Source of the DNA: Brasenia schreberi
Taxonomy: Eukaryota > Streptophyta > Magnoliopsida > Nymphaeales > Cabombaceae
Reading direction: 5' to 3'
Assembly: GCA_036023115.1 (NCBI GenBank)
Contig: JAYKKT010000055.1
Span: forward strand, 11,662,501-11,726,500
Length of the DNA stretch: 64,000 nt
In this document: positions 51,101-58,429 of the stretch, piece by piece
How positions within the stretch are numbered: the first letter of the stretch is position 1
How the letters are laid out: each line of letters begins with the position of its first letter
Translations under genes and position numbers: made by a program
Notes under the pieces: generated by a model
Seen by the model: only the letters and a program-made list of their open reading frames with translations
Told to the model about the DNA's origin: nothing
Databases searched by the model: none

Positions 51101-54100
51101 TGCTTGTATTTGACTTGTTGGTTTGACACTTGATTATACATGATCGGGCTGCTTCAACATTCGTATATCGACAAATATTTACATCAAATCATTTGTAAAC
51201 ATTATCATTTAATGACTTTTGGCACTCCTAATTCTGCCTGTATAAGGAAAAACCTCTTTCTTAGTTCATGGTAAGTGATGTTTCAATTTAGAAACTCTAC
51301 CATTCATGACTTTTTTTAGACCGAGATATGTGAACCTATTCTTCCTGACATATCGATTGATTTATCTTCTTGAATCTTAATAAACCTTAAAGCATTTTAT
51401 AAATCTTCACAAATCCACTCCTTCATAAATCTCCACTTCATAAGCCGCTAAAACACCCAAAAACATTCAACCACCTCATAGATTGCCACGTATTCATAAA
51501 AAACATATCCACTCACTTTATATATTATCATTTAAAAAGAAAAAAATGAATGACATAAGTATATAGAAAATAAATATAGAAAATAAATAAAATAATATAC
51601 CACAAGAAAAGAAAAGGTACCGCCACACTACCACCACGGTTGCCACCGAAGTAGTGGTGCCATCGAGGTCGGACCGTCGGAGATCTTCTCCCTAACTGTC
51701 ATGGCCAATTCAACGTCATGTGCGCTGACGGGCTTGATCGGGACCGACACTTGGTTTTGGGGCTAAGCAAGTCTTAGCGGATTTCACCTAAGTATTGTAG
51801 TCGGCCATCGTCCCCCAAAATAGAATGTGAGACACCCTCCCCTAAGTGTCAAGCTTCCCAAAGACGTTGATACTCGGAGACTCAACACACCCAAACGATA
51901 AAGGCAAGAGGCAAAGAGAGAGCAAGTGCACGGATACTTAAAAGGCAATGTGATTCTTTATACCAGACAGAAGCGCGTCCCTTTGGTGGGGCTTGGGTAA
52001 ATGTCTTGCTTTACAGAGTTCCCTTCGTGCAATTGGATGGGGCAGCTGCAGGGAACACTGTCCCTTTGGTGCCTTTAAGGGTCAATCTCTCCTTTGACTT
52101 GTCTGACAATGAAGTGGTGGTGCTGTCCTAGTCACTGTCATCTTTAAAGTAGAGACATTCCACAAGGTTGGAGTAAACATCTTCTGCATAAAGGAATGTC
52201 GAACCCAAGACCATGGGGTGATCAATGTCTGCCACATAGAAATTTGCCCGTATGCGCCATTCTCTCATGAAAAGGATGACATTGTTTGTCTTATTGCTCA
52301 CTTGATTCACGTGTTTGATATATGCATCGGTCTCATAAATGTGAAGTCCTAGCTGGCGTGCTTTCGTTAGGGAAAGGAAGTTATGTGTAGCTCTTGAGCT
52401 TGTGCCTTTGTTCTTTTTAGTCGCACCCTAACATAGAACAACCCATTTTGTTCTTTCAGCATAAGTACCTAGTGACGTTGGCGGTGTGCCTTAAGTGCTG
52501 GGAGTGCACTATAATAATGCACTGGTTCCTCACTCCCATTTTCTACCTTCGGGGGCTCTGCAATGGTCATTGCATTCACCTGTTGGGTGGATGGTCCCGT
52601 GGGAGAGTCCTGCGAATAGTGGTTCCCTTGGCAATGGTAGGATTTGAGGACGACCTTTCCTTTGTCTTGATGTGGCCTACCTCCAACGTGTTTATTTTGA
52701 GGCGGCCTGCGATCATCCCCCCTCTCTTCGCATTCTCCCTTGGAGCATAGTTGAATGACCGCCATTGTTGTTCACAGGCTTCTTTGCACTCCAAGGTCGA
52801 CGGAGTCGATCTTCCTTTCGCGGTTCATCATCATCTAGGCATTCAACCGCACTAATGGCCGAAGCCAAATCTTTCACCCACATTGTAATCCATTCATGAA
52901 GAAGAAGAAACGATACGCTTCTGCCATACTCGTGATGTTCAACATCAGGGAGGTGAACCGGTTGATGTACTCACGGATGGATCACTCATGTTTCAGCTGC
53001 ATGAGTTCTTTTCGAGCTAAGTACTTCGGGTTCTTTGGGAAGGAACTTCCTCCGTATCTCCCATTTGAAGTCGTCAAAAGTGTCGATGGTGCAGAGTTTT
53101 TGATTGACATATGTGGAGAGACGTCTCCGCCAAAAAAGGGCATCTCCTTGAGGAACGATGTTGTCGTACCGATCCTCCTATCCTCCCGTCTAATCTCTCG
53201 GGCTTTGATGTATTCGTCCACTTGCTATAGAAAATTTCCCAAGTCTTTGGCACTTCGATTTCCTGAGTAGGCTTCAGATACTATCATCTCGAAAGGAGGT
53301 GATTGTGATCCCGCTAACGATAGCTTGGTCGAGTGTCCCGTTGTGTGCCTCGAGGGCTTCCAGCCTTTTTTCAACGGTCGTGTTGTTTCCATCACAGTTG
53401 ACACAACGGACAGTCAGGCCCTCAACCCGTTCTTTCAGATTCGTTAAAGTTTCGTCCTAATTTTCCTTGAAGATGTTGATGGTACCACGTATCAGCTCAA
53501 ACTCTTGTGTCACAAAGTTCTTTATGTGGTAGACATCATCTCTTCAGGTCTTAAGGTTAGCTTCACAGTTGGCTACGTCTGCTTCCACTTTACGTAGTCG
53601 ACTTTCGATCATGGCCTTTTCGGTTGCAGGTCTCTCTTACGTCCCTTGTTCGTTTCGGGGAGTATAAGTTACAATGATGGGATGAGGCTTTTAAGACTTT
53701 CGATCCATTGCAACTAAGCTTGATGACTTTAAGGAAAGATTAAACTTGCTCAGATATCACTTTTCTCATGACCAAACTGATGTTAGGCATGCCGACGGGC
53801 TTATTCGGAACCGGCGCTTGGCCTCGGGACCAAGCAAGCCTTAGCGGATTTTACCTAAGTGTTATAGTCGGCAACAATCTCCCAAAACAGAATGTGAGAG
53901 TCCCTCCCCGAGTGTGAGCTTGGTGAAGATGTTGACACTCGGACACTCACACACCCAAACGGCAAAAGCAAGAGGCAAAAAGAGAGCAAGTGCAAGGATA
54001 CTTTAAGGCAACGTGATTCTTTATAGCATACAGGAACGCATTGTCCCAACACGCAAGATTTTCTTCGGAACTCTTCCCTCAAAACGAGAGTTTTTACAAG

Positions 54101-55186
54101 GACAAAAAGGCTTTTACAATTCACGGTTTGAAGGGTCACACTAACCATGCAACACTCAACACAAAACCCAAACAAGCAGGAATCGCAGTGAGCGTGTGGC
54201 CTGTTTGAGTGCTTTTATAAATAAGAGTCGTGGGATACATCCCATATCACATGATACGGGGTGATAAATTCTTATAGGGCGATGCACATAACACTGATCT
54301 ATGCATCCACTACACAATATAAGGCCTGTTCAGGACATTATCTTATAAGCTGTGAGGGAATTAAGAGAAAAAGCTTTGCGCTAAATTTGCGTATTGCACC
54401 CTAAATACTTTACATGTAACAAGACAATTATGGCACCTCTTTGAATACCAATTATTTATCGAGTGATTCTGTTTTCCTTGAATATCTTGATACTTTTCTT
54501 GCTCATTTCAGTTTTCTGATATTATAATGTATTGACTGCTAAAGCACTGTGATTATGTCATTTGGCAAAAATCTTTTACTCTTTACCGATCTAATAAGCT
54601 GTCCATTGTTTTTCCTGCTTGTCTTTATAATTGAACATTCGTCACTCAACTGGTTGGGTTAGGTCCTGAAAGGACATATAGCGCTGGACACAGCTATCTT
54701 TCCTAATGGCACTACAGGTACTCTTATATTTTCTATGTGATTGTCCTTTTCTGTTAACATCTATTGTGTATTCCAAGAAACAATGATAAATGGAGATGCG
54801 AGAACGTGATCTGATTGATTGGAAACTTGAAACCAATCTTCGCAGGACATGCATTAGATATTCTTGCACGGGTCCCTCTTTGGAAGGATGGACTTGATTA
54901 TCGTCATGGTACTGGTCATGGGGTTGGTTCTTACCTTAACGTCCATGAAGGTTAGATGAGTTAAAACAAGAACTTGGAAAAACCTGGTTATGTTGTACCA
55001 TGGTTACAATTATTATGCGTCAAGTTTTGTTTGCAAACCTGTTTCATCCATCTCGAATAATTAGCCCATACGTTCCAATTTGTCTAATTCAACTATTTGA
55101 CTCATTTACAACAGGGCCTCACTTAATCAGTTTCAGGCCACATGCTCGAAATGTTCCACTGCAAGCTTCAATGACTGTGACTGATG
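28800..55186 (+). CDS. APP1: Xaa-Pro aminopeptidase P1, 14 exons, 3' end outside window
   Basis: Encodes cytosolic aminopeptidase P, an M24 metallopeptidase that removes an N-terminal residue preceding proline; the Arabidopsis homologue APP1 also binds the auxin-transport inhibitor NPA. Exons: 28800-28892, 29891-29954, 37826-37965, 38468-38752, 38869-38991, 40100-40363, 40534-40620, 44630-44697, 45102-45168, 45468-45602, 45691-45771, 54663-54717, 54846-54950, 55115-55186. They join in frame with GT-AG introns into about 546 residues; the Arabidopsis protein is about 645, so roughly 100 C-terminal residues lie beyond the window. Seen are the creatinase N-domain, DSGAQ and TDVTRT (two metal-binding Asp) and HGTGHGVG (metal-binding His). 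The two Glu ligands are in the missing exons. No stop or frameshift is seen. Confidence 0.95.
30366..31193 (+). pseudogene. Copia-B first unit: LTR stub joined to RT/RNase H tail
   Basis: tgttaatgtaataggg, the LTR start, is followed directly by gatactttatgtctcaaacc, which is internal sequence (compare 35883). The reading [20 protein letters not shown] and the RNase H part then run to the polypurine tract. It retains 12 or so bases (gctacaactgcaatgtag, 30882-30899) missing from the second unit, and has its own stops. Confidence 0.9.
31194..31574 (+). repeat. Copia-B central LTR
   Basis: 381 bp, TGTTAATG...TTTACA, with inverted ccaacggctactagccgttgg motifs, a TATA-like ctataaatact (about 31391) and a polyadenylation-like aataaag (about 31414). 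It lacks about 20 bases present in the 3' LTR near 36757. Confidence 0.93.
31575..31586 (+). other. Copia-B primer binding site
   Basis: tggtatcagagc, a perfect plant initiator-Met-tRNA primer site, abuts the central LTR. Confidence 0.95.
31692..32640 (+). pseudogene. Copia-B gag, one frameshift
   Basis: [20 protein letters not shown] opens the reading at 31692; a frameshift near 31880 moves it into the frame that runs from 31907 to 32674. The second part has the UBN2-type gag core ([20 protein letters not shown]) and an intact zinc knuckle [14 protein letters not shown] (about 32485-32526). Structurally this is gag, which packages element RNA in virus-like particles. The frameshift leaves this copy non-functional. 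Confidence 0.88.
32641..33217 (+). pseudogene. Copia-B protease and pre-integrase
   Basis: Protease active site reads [15 protein letters not shown] (about 32660), in a different frame from gag. The GAG-pre-integrase zinc-binding region ([13 protein letters not shown] and [11 protein letters not shown]) is intact at 33050-33170 in the frame of 32986-33270. The coding sequence is then broken at FDLIHS (about 33215) by a foreign segment. Confidence 0.85.
33383..33562 (+). promoter_or_regulatory. Tandem 90-bp duplication, each copy with a TATA box
   Basis: Two diverged copies (33383-33472 and 33473-33562) start catggt and end in tgctcctataaat. The second TATA (33548-33553) lies about 142 bases before the ATG at 33695, an ordinary distance for a plant promoter plus leader. 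The leader contains agagagagaga tracts. Confidence 0.65.
33695..33955 (+). CDS. Small secreted cysteine-containing protein, unknown family
   Basis: 86 codons. Residues 1-33 form a signal peptide (hydrophobic core [18 protein letters not shown], likely cut after VGSA). The mature part, about 53 residues, has four cysteines in two pairs, CMITC and CWELVC, spaced like small plant defence or signalling peptides; I do not recognise the family. Upstream TATA boxes and a leader are present, so the unit may be transcribed. The reading stops at YAWPN, and a further Cys-rich segment (CNFSCC, about 34030) in another frame may be a displaced end, so a frameshift is possible. Confidence 0.55.
   Translation: MAIIKKGPSMVRIMLACFLALLVVMSQVQVGSANHSDLQCMITCVSNQREMDGRTRATNFDMAIAACWELVCNIESDRGHGYAWPN
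34273..34860 (+). pseudogene. Copia-B integrase core lacking its third catalytic residue
   Basis: Reads [14 protein letters not shown] (first Asp) and [18 protein letters not shown] (second Asp), then jumps to [10 protein letters not shown]. Copia-A keeps the intervening block of about 29 residues, which includes the catalytic Glu segment, so an in-frame deletion has removed the active-site Glu here. The C-terminal integrase region ([20 protein letters not shown]) continues intact. The enzyme would be inactive. Confidence 0.88.
34861..36670 (+). pseudogene. Copia-B reverse transcriptase and RNase H
   Basis: Contains FETFAPV-type [25 protein letters not shown], the YVDD catalytic box (LLYVDDMI, about 35738-35760), [10 protein letters not shown] and the RNase [12 protein letters not shown]. 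It is almost full length. A TGA at 35305 replaces an expected Trp (VIGCR stop VYKIK), TAA at 36358 interrupts RNase H (SLSST stop AEYRAM), and an 11-12-base deletion follows AEYRAMAT. Otherwise well preserved, pointing to a fairly recent insertion. Confidence 0.9.
36675..36685 (+). other. Copia-B polypurine tract
   Basis: ttgagggggg run directly before the 3' LTR; the same tract precedes the central LTR at 31182-31193. Confidence 0.8.
36686..37083 (+). repeat. Copia-B 3' LTR
   Basis: 398 bp, TGTTAATG...TTTACA, nearly identical to 31194-31574 apart from the extra ccatggccctggccaccacc segment and scattered substitutions. Confidence 0.93.
37089..37825. other. APP1: Remaining right part of APP1 intron 2
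   Basis: Unique-looking intron sequence with no gene; a short (ttccac)n repeat lies at about 37480-37500. It ends in the acceptor gtcttctcag. Confidence 0.7.
37826..38991 (+). CDS. APP1: APP1 exons 3-5 (N-terminal and middle domain)
   Basis: Exon 3 (37826-37965) encodes [20 protein letters not shown] and on to WLVD. Exon 4 (38468-38752) encodes the linker with [20 protein letters not shown] and [19 protein letters not shown]. Exon 5 (38869-38991) encodes [20 protein letters not shown] to [15 protein letters not shown] and NIRGSDV are hallmarks of aminopeptidase P. Phases are consistent across all three. Confidence 0.95.
39074..39108. repeat. (AT)n microsatellite in APP1 intron 5
   Basis: About 17 AT repeats. 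The rest of intron 5 (38992-40099) is AT-rich with no recognised gene or element. Confidence 0.95.
40100..40620 (+). CDS. APP1: APP1 exons 6-7
   Basis: Exon 6 (40100-40363) encodes [20 protein letters not shown] through a low-similarity acidic stretch to [15 protein letters not shown] and LALAKALK. Exon 7 (40534-40620) encodes [20 protein letters not shown] to WLDNK, the conserved entry to the M24 catalytic domain. The exon 6 start at ATG 40100 is an internal splice acceptor (gttaaag), not a translation start. Confidence 0.95.
40621..41681. other. APP1: Left part of APP1 intron 7
   Basis: Unique intron sequence without a recognised element; ends with atttctag (41674-41681), one copy of the Pack-hAT target-site duplication. 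Confidence 0.7.
41789..41811. repeat. (AT)n microsatellite inside the Pack-hAT
   Basis: About 11 AT repeats in the left part of the element. Confidence 0.9.
41878..41919 (-). mobile_element. 42-bp RTE tail insertion with 19-bp TSD
   Basis: A (caa)n stretch followed by ctaagccttttcccata, the extreme 3' end of the RTE LINE in minus orientation, lies between perfect direct repeats cataaatatgaatcaaact (41859-41877 and 41920-41938). This is a fully 5'-truncated LINE copy. Confidence 0.9.
42230..42275 (+). mobile_element. 46-bp RTE tail insertion with 18-bp TSD
   Basis: agccgaccccgtctagtatg, then ggaaaaggcttag and (ttg)n, the family 3' end in plus orientation, is framed by perfect direct repeats atgagtatcaagataaat (42212-42229 and 42276-42293). 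Confidence 0.93.
42432..42790 (-). pseudogene. Captured ribosomal protein L17 (uL22) exons
   Basis: Two minus-strand exons of cytosolic 60S protein L17. Exon 42562-42790 encodes [40 protein letters not shown] and [20 protein letters not shown]. Exon 42432-42534 encodes [20 protein letters not shown] through HAQGRIN. Flanking splice signals survive (cctag before the first, cttcag before the second, gtaagt after it), but the intron between them is shortened to about 27 bases with no GT donor. The first and last parts of the 170-odd-residue protein are absent, so this is a pseudogene. Confidence 0.9.
43195..43311 (-). pseudogene. Captured exon of a TRA1/TRRAP-like gene
   Basis: Minus-strand reading [20 protein letters not shown] followed by [17 protein letters not shown] matches my recollection of a conserved stretch in the HEAT-repeat region of TRA1/TRRAP, the large scaffold of SAGA and NuA4 histone acetyltransferase complexes. 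It is bounded by an AG acceptor (about 43303) and lost homology after the Gln, as for a single exon with intron remnants. One exon of a roughly 3,800-residue protein cannot function alone. Confidence 0.75.
43552..43630 (-). repeat. Second partial copy of the L17 exon
   Basis: About 78 bases duplicate 42627-42705 ([20 protein letters not shown] region) at roughly 97% identity, in the same orientation about 925 bases away. It lies between the TRA1-like exon and the purine-rich block. Confidence 0.9.
44010..44260. repeat. Purine-rich low-complexity block of the Pack-hAT
   Basis: gagaga/gggaga-rich DNA, repeated in diverged form at 50195-50360 and, in reverse, near 14490-14640, always close to the same terminal repeat. 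Long open frames through it on both strands are low-complexity artefacts. Confidence 0.75.
44630..45771 (+). CDS. APP1: APP1 exons 8-11 (catalytic domain, first metal ligands)
   Basis: Exon 8 (44630-44697) encodes [20 protein letters not shown]. Exon 9 (45102-45168) encodes [19 protein letters not shown]. Exon 10 (45468-45602) encodes [20 protein letters not shown] to IYLVDSGAQ. Exon 11 (45691-45771) encodes [20 protein letters not shown]. The Asp of DSGAQ and of TDVTRT are the two metal-binding aspartates of the M24 pita-bread fold. The acceptor of exon 11 (gttgaag) is weak in pyrimidines but in phase. Confidence 0.95.
45772..46331. other. APP1: Left part of APP1 intron 11
   Basis: Unique intron sequence; ends with atctagac (46324-46331), the left target-site duplication of hAT-2. 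Confidence 0.7.
46600..48852 (-). pseudogene. hAT-2 transposase, broken (C-terminal two thirds)
   Basis: Minus-strand pieces match hAT-1: the region near 48598-48843 ([13 protein letters not shown] and SINS-type linker) corresponds to the part after the BED finger. 47422-47868 ([37 protein letters not shown]) corresponds to the hAT-1 segment near 7540-7640. 47100-47330 holds the dimerisation region. Stops and frameshifts throughout. The BED-finger part continues across Copia-C at 51200-51330. Confidence 0.82.
46847..46990 (-). repeat. SINE-like retroposon fragment with RTE tail, inside hAT-2
   Basis: caacaactaagccttttccc, then catactagatggggttggct is the reverse of the RTE 3' end. It is followed by a block (gtccgacaaagttttacatt) shared with 16350-16430. 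Together these indicate a short retroposon using the LINE tail. Confidence 0.6.
48853..49150 (+). repeat. Copia-C 5' LTR, 3'-truncated
   Basis: Matches the first about 300 bases of the LTR at 50698-51183 (tgttaaaatgga, ggtcactagggct, ctctctctcaaatg) and stops before its TATA box. Contains short internal repeats (taccgccatcac). Confidence 0.85.
49843..50150 (+). pseudogene. N-terminal fragment of an LRR receptor-like protein gene
   Basis: 103 codons from ATG 49843. A signal peptide ([18 protein letters not shown]) is followed by an LRRNT_2 cap: [19 protein letters not shown], then [20 protein letters not shown], the classic start of plant receptor-like proteins and receptor kinases with extracellular leucine-rich repeats. 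The first repeat begins (FVIALQLS) and homology ends near 50130, where the reading becomes unrelated. No LRR array, transmembrane segment or kinase follows, so this is a captured or truncated piece. Confidence 0.85.
50180..50577 (+). mobile_element. Terminal fragment of a second Pack-hAT family member
   Basis: Purine-rich block, then a gttcag/cgacccaatcc region, a ctatagcgg-rich subterminal region and the end cactattgttaacatag, all in the same order as 44010-44450. The opposite terminus was not found. Its direct adjacency to the receptor fragment suggests the fragment was cargo of this transposon. Confidence 0.7.
50698..51183 (+). repeat. Copia-C 3' LTR
   Basis: 486 bp starting cgttaaaatg (first base changed from T) and ending tttaca, with ctataaatagagctc as TATA region (about 50998) and aataaaat (about 51025). 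Preceded by the purine tract tttgaggggga. Confidence 0.88.
51702..52000 (-). repeat. Gypsy-D 3' LTR, partly deleted
   Basis: Shares gacgggctt, caagcaagtcttagcggatt, aatgtgaga and cacacccaaacg blocks with 53768-54060 at roughly 80-85% similarity; similarity fades after about 51995. Confidence 0.8.
52128..53290 (-). pseudogene. Gypsy-D gag with zinc knuckle, broken
   Basis: Minus-strand pieces in order: [15 protein letters not shown] (53220 region), [14 protein letters not shown], then after a stop [20 protein letters not shown], then a basic hinge and a zinc-knuckle remnant [13 protein letters not shown] (about 52640). 52128-52310 follows with [18 protein letters not shown], which resembles the flap end of a retropepsin. 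[12 protein letters not shown] is the typical retrotransposon gag motif. Stops and frameshifts make it non-functional. Confidence 0.78.
53738..53759 (-). other. Gypsy-D primer binding site
   Basis: Minus-strand tgatatctgagcaagttt corresponds to tggtatcagagcaagttt, used by plant LTR elements, with two changes. Confidence 0.7.
53768..54180 (-). repeat. Gypsy-D 5' LTR
   Basis: Longer and better kept than the copy at 51702. The right limit is uncertain because hAT-2 sequence resumes somewhere before 54230. Confidence 0.65.
54663..55186 (+). CDS. APP1: APP1 exons 12-14 (catalytic His)
   Basis: Exon 12 (54663-54717) encodes [19 protein letters not shown]. Exon 13 (54846-54950) encodes [20 protein letters not shown] then [15 protein letters not shown]. 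Exon 14 (55115-55186) encodes [20 protein letters not shown] and VTD, ending in a split codon before gtatgt. [10 protein letters not shown] carries the metal-binding His. The next exon, expected to start with EPGYYEDG-type sequence, was not found before 64000. Confidence 0.95.
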
Positions 55187-55509
55187 GTATGTAGCTTTAT
55201 TGTACAAAGTTTATCTTTCCTCATTCTGACCCCTGGGATCCATAGATATTCGTTTGCTATTTTTATTGTACCTGGACAAGGTGACGTGATATTCTATGGA
55301 CAACTTAGTACTTTGGTGCTTATATGTTTTACTTTGTCCGTGTGCCTGTGGATTTAAACCTTTATGAAATTTGAATTATCTTATAATTTAACTGTTGATA
55401 TTTCTACATGCAATGGTTTTACTGTCAAAATCGGTTATCTAATTGGTTATGCTCCCCTCTTGCTAGGATGATGTCATTTTATTTTCTCCACTATACATCG
55501 TATTCTAAG
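55187..55509. other. APP1: Start of APP1 intron 14
   Basis: Unique intron sequence ending with attctaag (55502-55509), the left target-site duplication of hAT-4. Confidence 0.65.
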
Positions 55510-55936
55510 CAATGTTGTAATACTCGTATCGGTGCCCGTATCGCACATGGCATCGATACTAGATAATCATGCCGTATCGTATGGTACAATACAACATATT
55601 TAATCCTATACAATTTTATAAAATTGTAATAATTCAAAAAAATCTAAAAAATAGAAAAACTTGAAATTCAAAAACATAGGGTAACACAATCAAAATCCAA
55701 TTAATAAGCAATTAAGCATTGACATGATAATGCCATTTCACATTCAATATTATCAACATACTATAAGAGTAAGAAAGTTAAAGTTGTTAAACTACAAGTT
55801 GGAATTGAAACTACCACGTCGATTCAAAATTAAGATTACAATTTATAAAATACAACAACAACTAAGCCTTTTCCCATACTAGACGGGGTCGGCTACATTG
55901 ATTCTTTGTTTTCACATATCCCTATCATGTGCCATG

Positions 55937-57121
55937 TCACTCATAATAAGCTAGATCATTCTTTATTGTTTCTTTCCAACACTTTTGTGGTTGTCCTCTA
56001 CCTCTTTTAATACTTTCCAAATTTAGTTTTTCTAACCTTATTACAGGTTCTTCTTTTGATCTTCTTTCTATATGTCCAAACCATCTTAAACGATGTTCTC
56101 TCATTTTATCCTCTATTGGTGCCACTCCTAATTTGTTTCTACTAACCTCATTATGTATACGTTCTTTTCTTGTATGACCACTCATCCATCTCAACATCTT
56201 CATTTCTATCACAGACATCTTTTGTACATGTTGATGATTAACTGCCCAACACTAAGAACCATAAAACATGGCAGGCCTAATTGCTGCTCTATAATATTTA
56301 CCTTTTAATTTTAATGGTATCTTCTTATCACAAAGAATACCGGATGCTCCTCTCCATTTTAACCAACCAGTATTAATTCTATGTGTAACATCTCCATCAA
56401 TTCTTCCATCACTTTGAAAAATTGACCCTAGGTATTTAAAACTTTCCTTTTGGGGAATGCAATGTGTGCCAATTTTAATTTCTATGTCCTCTGAAGTAAC
56501 CAAATGATCAAACTTACATTCCATATATTCTGTCTTTGTTCTACTAAGTCGGAGGCCTTTGCTTTCTAATGTTTCTCTCCATAGTTCCAATTTTCTATTA
56601 ACTTTTTCCTTAGACTCCTCCACTAATACAATGTCATCTGCAAATAACATACACCAAGGTACTTCATCTTGAATATGTTTTGTTAACTCATCAATCACCA
56701 TTATAAATAAGTATGGACTTAAAGTTGATCCTTGATGTAACCCGATATTAACTTCGAAGAAGTCTGTCGTTCCTTCATGAGTCCTCACACATGTTTTTGC
56801 ACCATCGTACATGTCTCTTATAAGGTTAATGTACGTCAATGGGATACCTCTTTTTTCCAAAGTTCTCCAAAGAACCTCCCTCGGTACCCTATCATAAGCT
56901 TTTTCTAGATAAATAAATATCACGTGAAGGTCTTTCTTTTTTGCTCTAAAATGTTCCATAAGACGTCTCAAAAGGTGAATCACTTCAATAGTAGATCTGC
57001 CTGGCATGAACCCAAATTGGTTCTCTGTTGTACTTGATACTTGTCTTAACCTACGTTCGATAATTCTTTTCCATAATTTCATAGTATGACTCATTAACTG
57101 ATACCTCGATAATTCGCACAA
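55937..57121 (-). pseudogene. RTE reverse transcriptase, nearly intact reading
   Basis: Minus-strand frame 57121-56252 (289 codons) has [60 protein letters not shown] and the catalytic [12 protein letters not shown] (about 56640), all core motifs of RTE-clade reverse transcriptase, which primes DNA synthesis from nicked target DNA. A single stop separates it from the C-terminal part 56218-55937 (EMKMLRWMSGHTRKERIHNE). The Asp of the finger motif FIDLEKAYD is replaced by Tyr here (FIYLEKAYD), likely inactivating. Confidence 0.88.
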
Positions 57122-57860
57122 TTTTGAATGTCTCCCTTGTTCTTATATATGGGTATAAGTGTACTTGCTCTCCATTCCTCGGGCATCTTTCTGTTTTTCC
57201 ATATTTCATTAAATAGTCTTGTGAGCTAAGTGATTCCTATTTTTCCTAGTATTTTCCAAACTTCTATAGGAATATTATCTGGTCTATGGACTTAAAGTTG
57301 ATCCTTGATGTAACCCAATATTAACTTCAAAGAAGTCTGTCATTCTTTCGTGAGTCCTCACAAATGTTTTTGCACCATCGTACATGTCTCTTATAAGGTT
57401 AATGTATGTCAATGGGATACCTTTTTTTTCCAAAGTTCTCTAAAGAACGACCATCGGTATCCTATCATAAGCTTTTTCTAGATCAATAAATATCATGTGA
57501 AGGTCTTTCTTTTTTGCTCTAAAATGTTCCATAAGACGTTTCAAAAGGTGAATCGCTTTAACAGTAGATCTGCTTGGCATGAATCCAAATTGGTTCTTTG
57601 TTGTACTTGATACTTGTCTTAACCTATGTTAGATAATTCTTTCCCACAATTTCATAGTATGGCACATTAACTTGATACCTTGATAATTCACACAATTTTT
57701 AAAGTCTCCCTTGTTCTTATATATGGGTATAAGTGTACTCGCTCTCCGTTCCTCGGGCATCTTTTGGCTTCTCCATATTTCATTAAATAGTCTTGTGAGC
57801 TAAGTGATTCCTATTTTTCCTAGTATTTTCCAAACTTCTATAGGAATATTATCTGGTCCT
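56715..57860 (-). repeat. Partial tandem duplication within RTE copy 1
   Basis: 56715-57285 and 57290-57860 are about 570-base direct repeats of the reverse-transcriptase palm-to-fingers part. The junction tctggtc/tatggac at 57286-57291 joins linker sequence to palm sequence. Confidence 0.85.
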
Positions 57861-58429
57861 ACCGATTTACCGCCCTTCATATGTTTAAGAGCTTCTTTGA
57901 CTTGATTCTTTTGAATACGTCGGTAGAAATTGTGGTTTATATACTTTTTTGATTTGGCTAACTCTCCTAAGCTAATACTAACATCTTTATTTTCATTAAA
58001 AAGCTTATGAAAATAGTTTTTCCATCTATTTCTTATATCATCATTTACCACTAGAATTTTTTCATCATCGTCTTTTATGCATCTAACATAATTAAGATCT
58101 TTAGTTTTCTTATCTCTAGCCCTAGCTATCCTAAAAATATCTCTTTCATCTTCTTTTGAGTTGAGTTTTTTATATAAGTCATCCCAAATCTTAGCTTTTG
58201 CTTCACTAACGGCCTTTTTCGCTTCCTTCTTTGCTTTCTTATAAGCTTCTAAAGTTTCACTAGTTTTCTTAGCATAATGTAATTTGTAACATGCCTTCTT
58301 TGCCTTGATTTTATTTTGTACTACTTCATTCCACCACCAAGCTTCTTTTTGTGCCGGTACACCTCCCTTAGATACCTCTAACACATCTTTCGCCACTTTC
58401 CTAATATGTATAGCCATATTGTTCCACAT
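57800..58429 (-). pseudogene. RTE linker and fingers reading
   Basis: 209-codon minus-strand frame with KGGVPAQKEAWWWNEVVQNK, AKIWDDLYKKLNSKEDERDI and KHMKGGKSVGPDNIPIEVWK, the last being the start of the reverse-transcriptase domain. Open at both ends and part of RTE copy 1. Confidence 0.85.

Larger units (their letters stand above)
48853..51183 (+). mobile_element. Copia-C, Copia element with most of its body replaced
   Basis: Partial 5' LTR (48853 to about 49150), foreign internal DNA (49151-50577), a short RNase H tail ([15 protein letters not shown] reading, about 50658-50690), polypurine tract, and 3' LTR (50698-51183). Target-site copies are tcaat (48848-48852) and tcaaat (51184-51189); joining the flanks restores the hAT-2 sequence when compared with hAT-1 near 6350-6380. 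Gag, protease, integrase and reverse transcriptase are missing. Confidence 0.85.
51702..54180 (-). mobile_element. Gypsy-D, gag-only LTR retrotransposon nested in hAT-2
   Basis: Minus-oriented element with related LTRs at about 51702-52000 and 53768-54180, a Met-tRNA-type primer site at 53738-53759 (reverse complement tgatatctgagcaag), and a gag between. There is no room for reverse transcriptase or integrase; only a short retropepsin-like reading follows gag. It is thus a deletion derivative or a non-autonomous element. Ends are approximate, and no target-site duplication could be fixed. Confidence 0.72.
46332..54296 (-). mobile_element. hAT-2 transposon with nested Copia-C and Gypsy-D
   Basis: Same family as hAT-1, minus orientation. 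Left end caatattgtttgtaccgtat matches the hAT-1 right end reversed; right end, reverse-complemented, cagtgttatgtgcatcgc matches the hAT-1 left end. Flanking octamers atctagac and atctatgc (54297-54304) agree at 6 of 8 positions. Its own sequence is split into 46332-48852, 51184-51701 and about 54180-54296 by two later retrotransposon insertions. It fills most of APP1 intron 11 (45772-54662). Confidence 0.88.

Noticed and set aside
52448..53270. Plus-strand frames of 100 and 124 codons
   Set aside because: Antisense shadows of the Gypsy-D gag on the minus strand.
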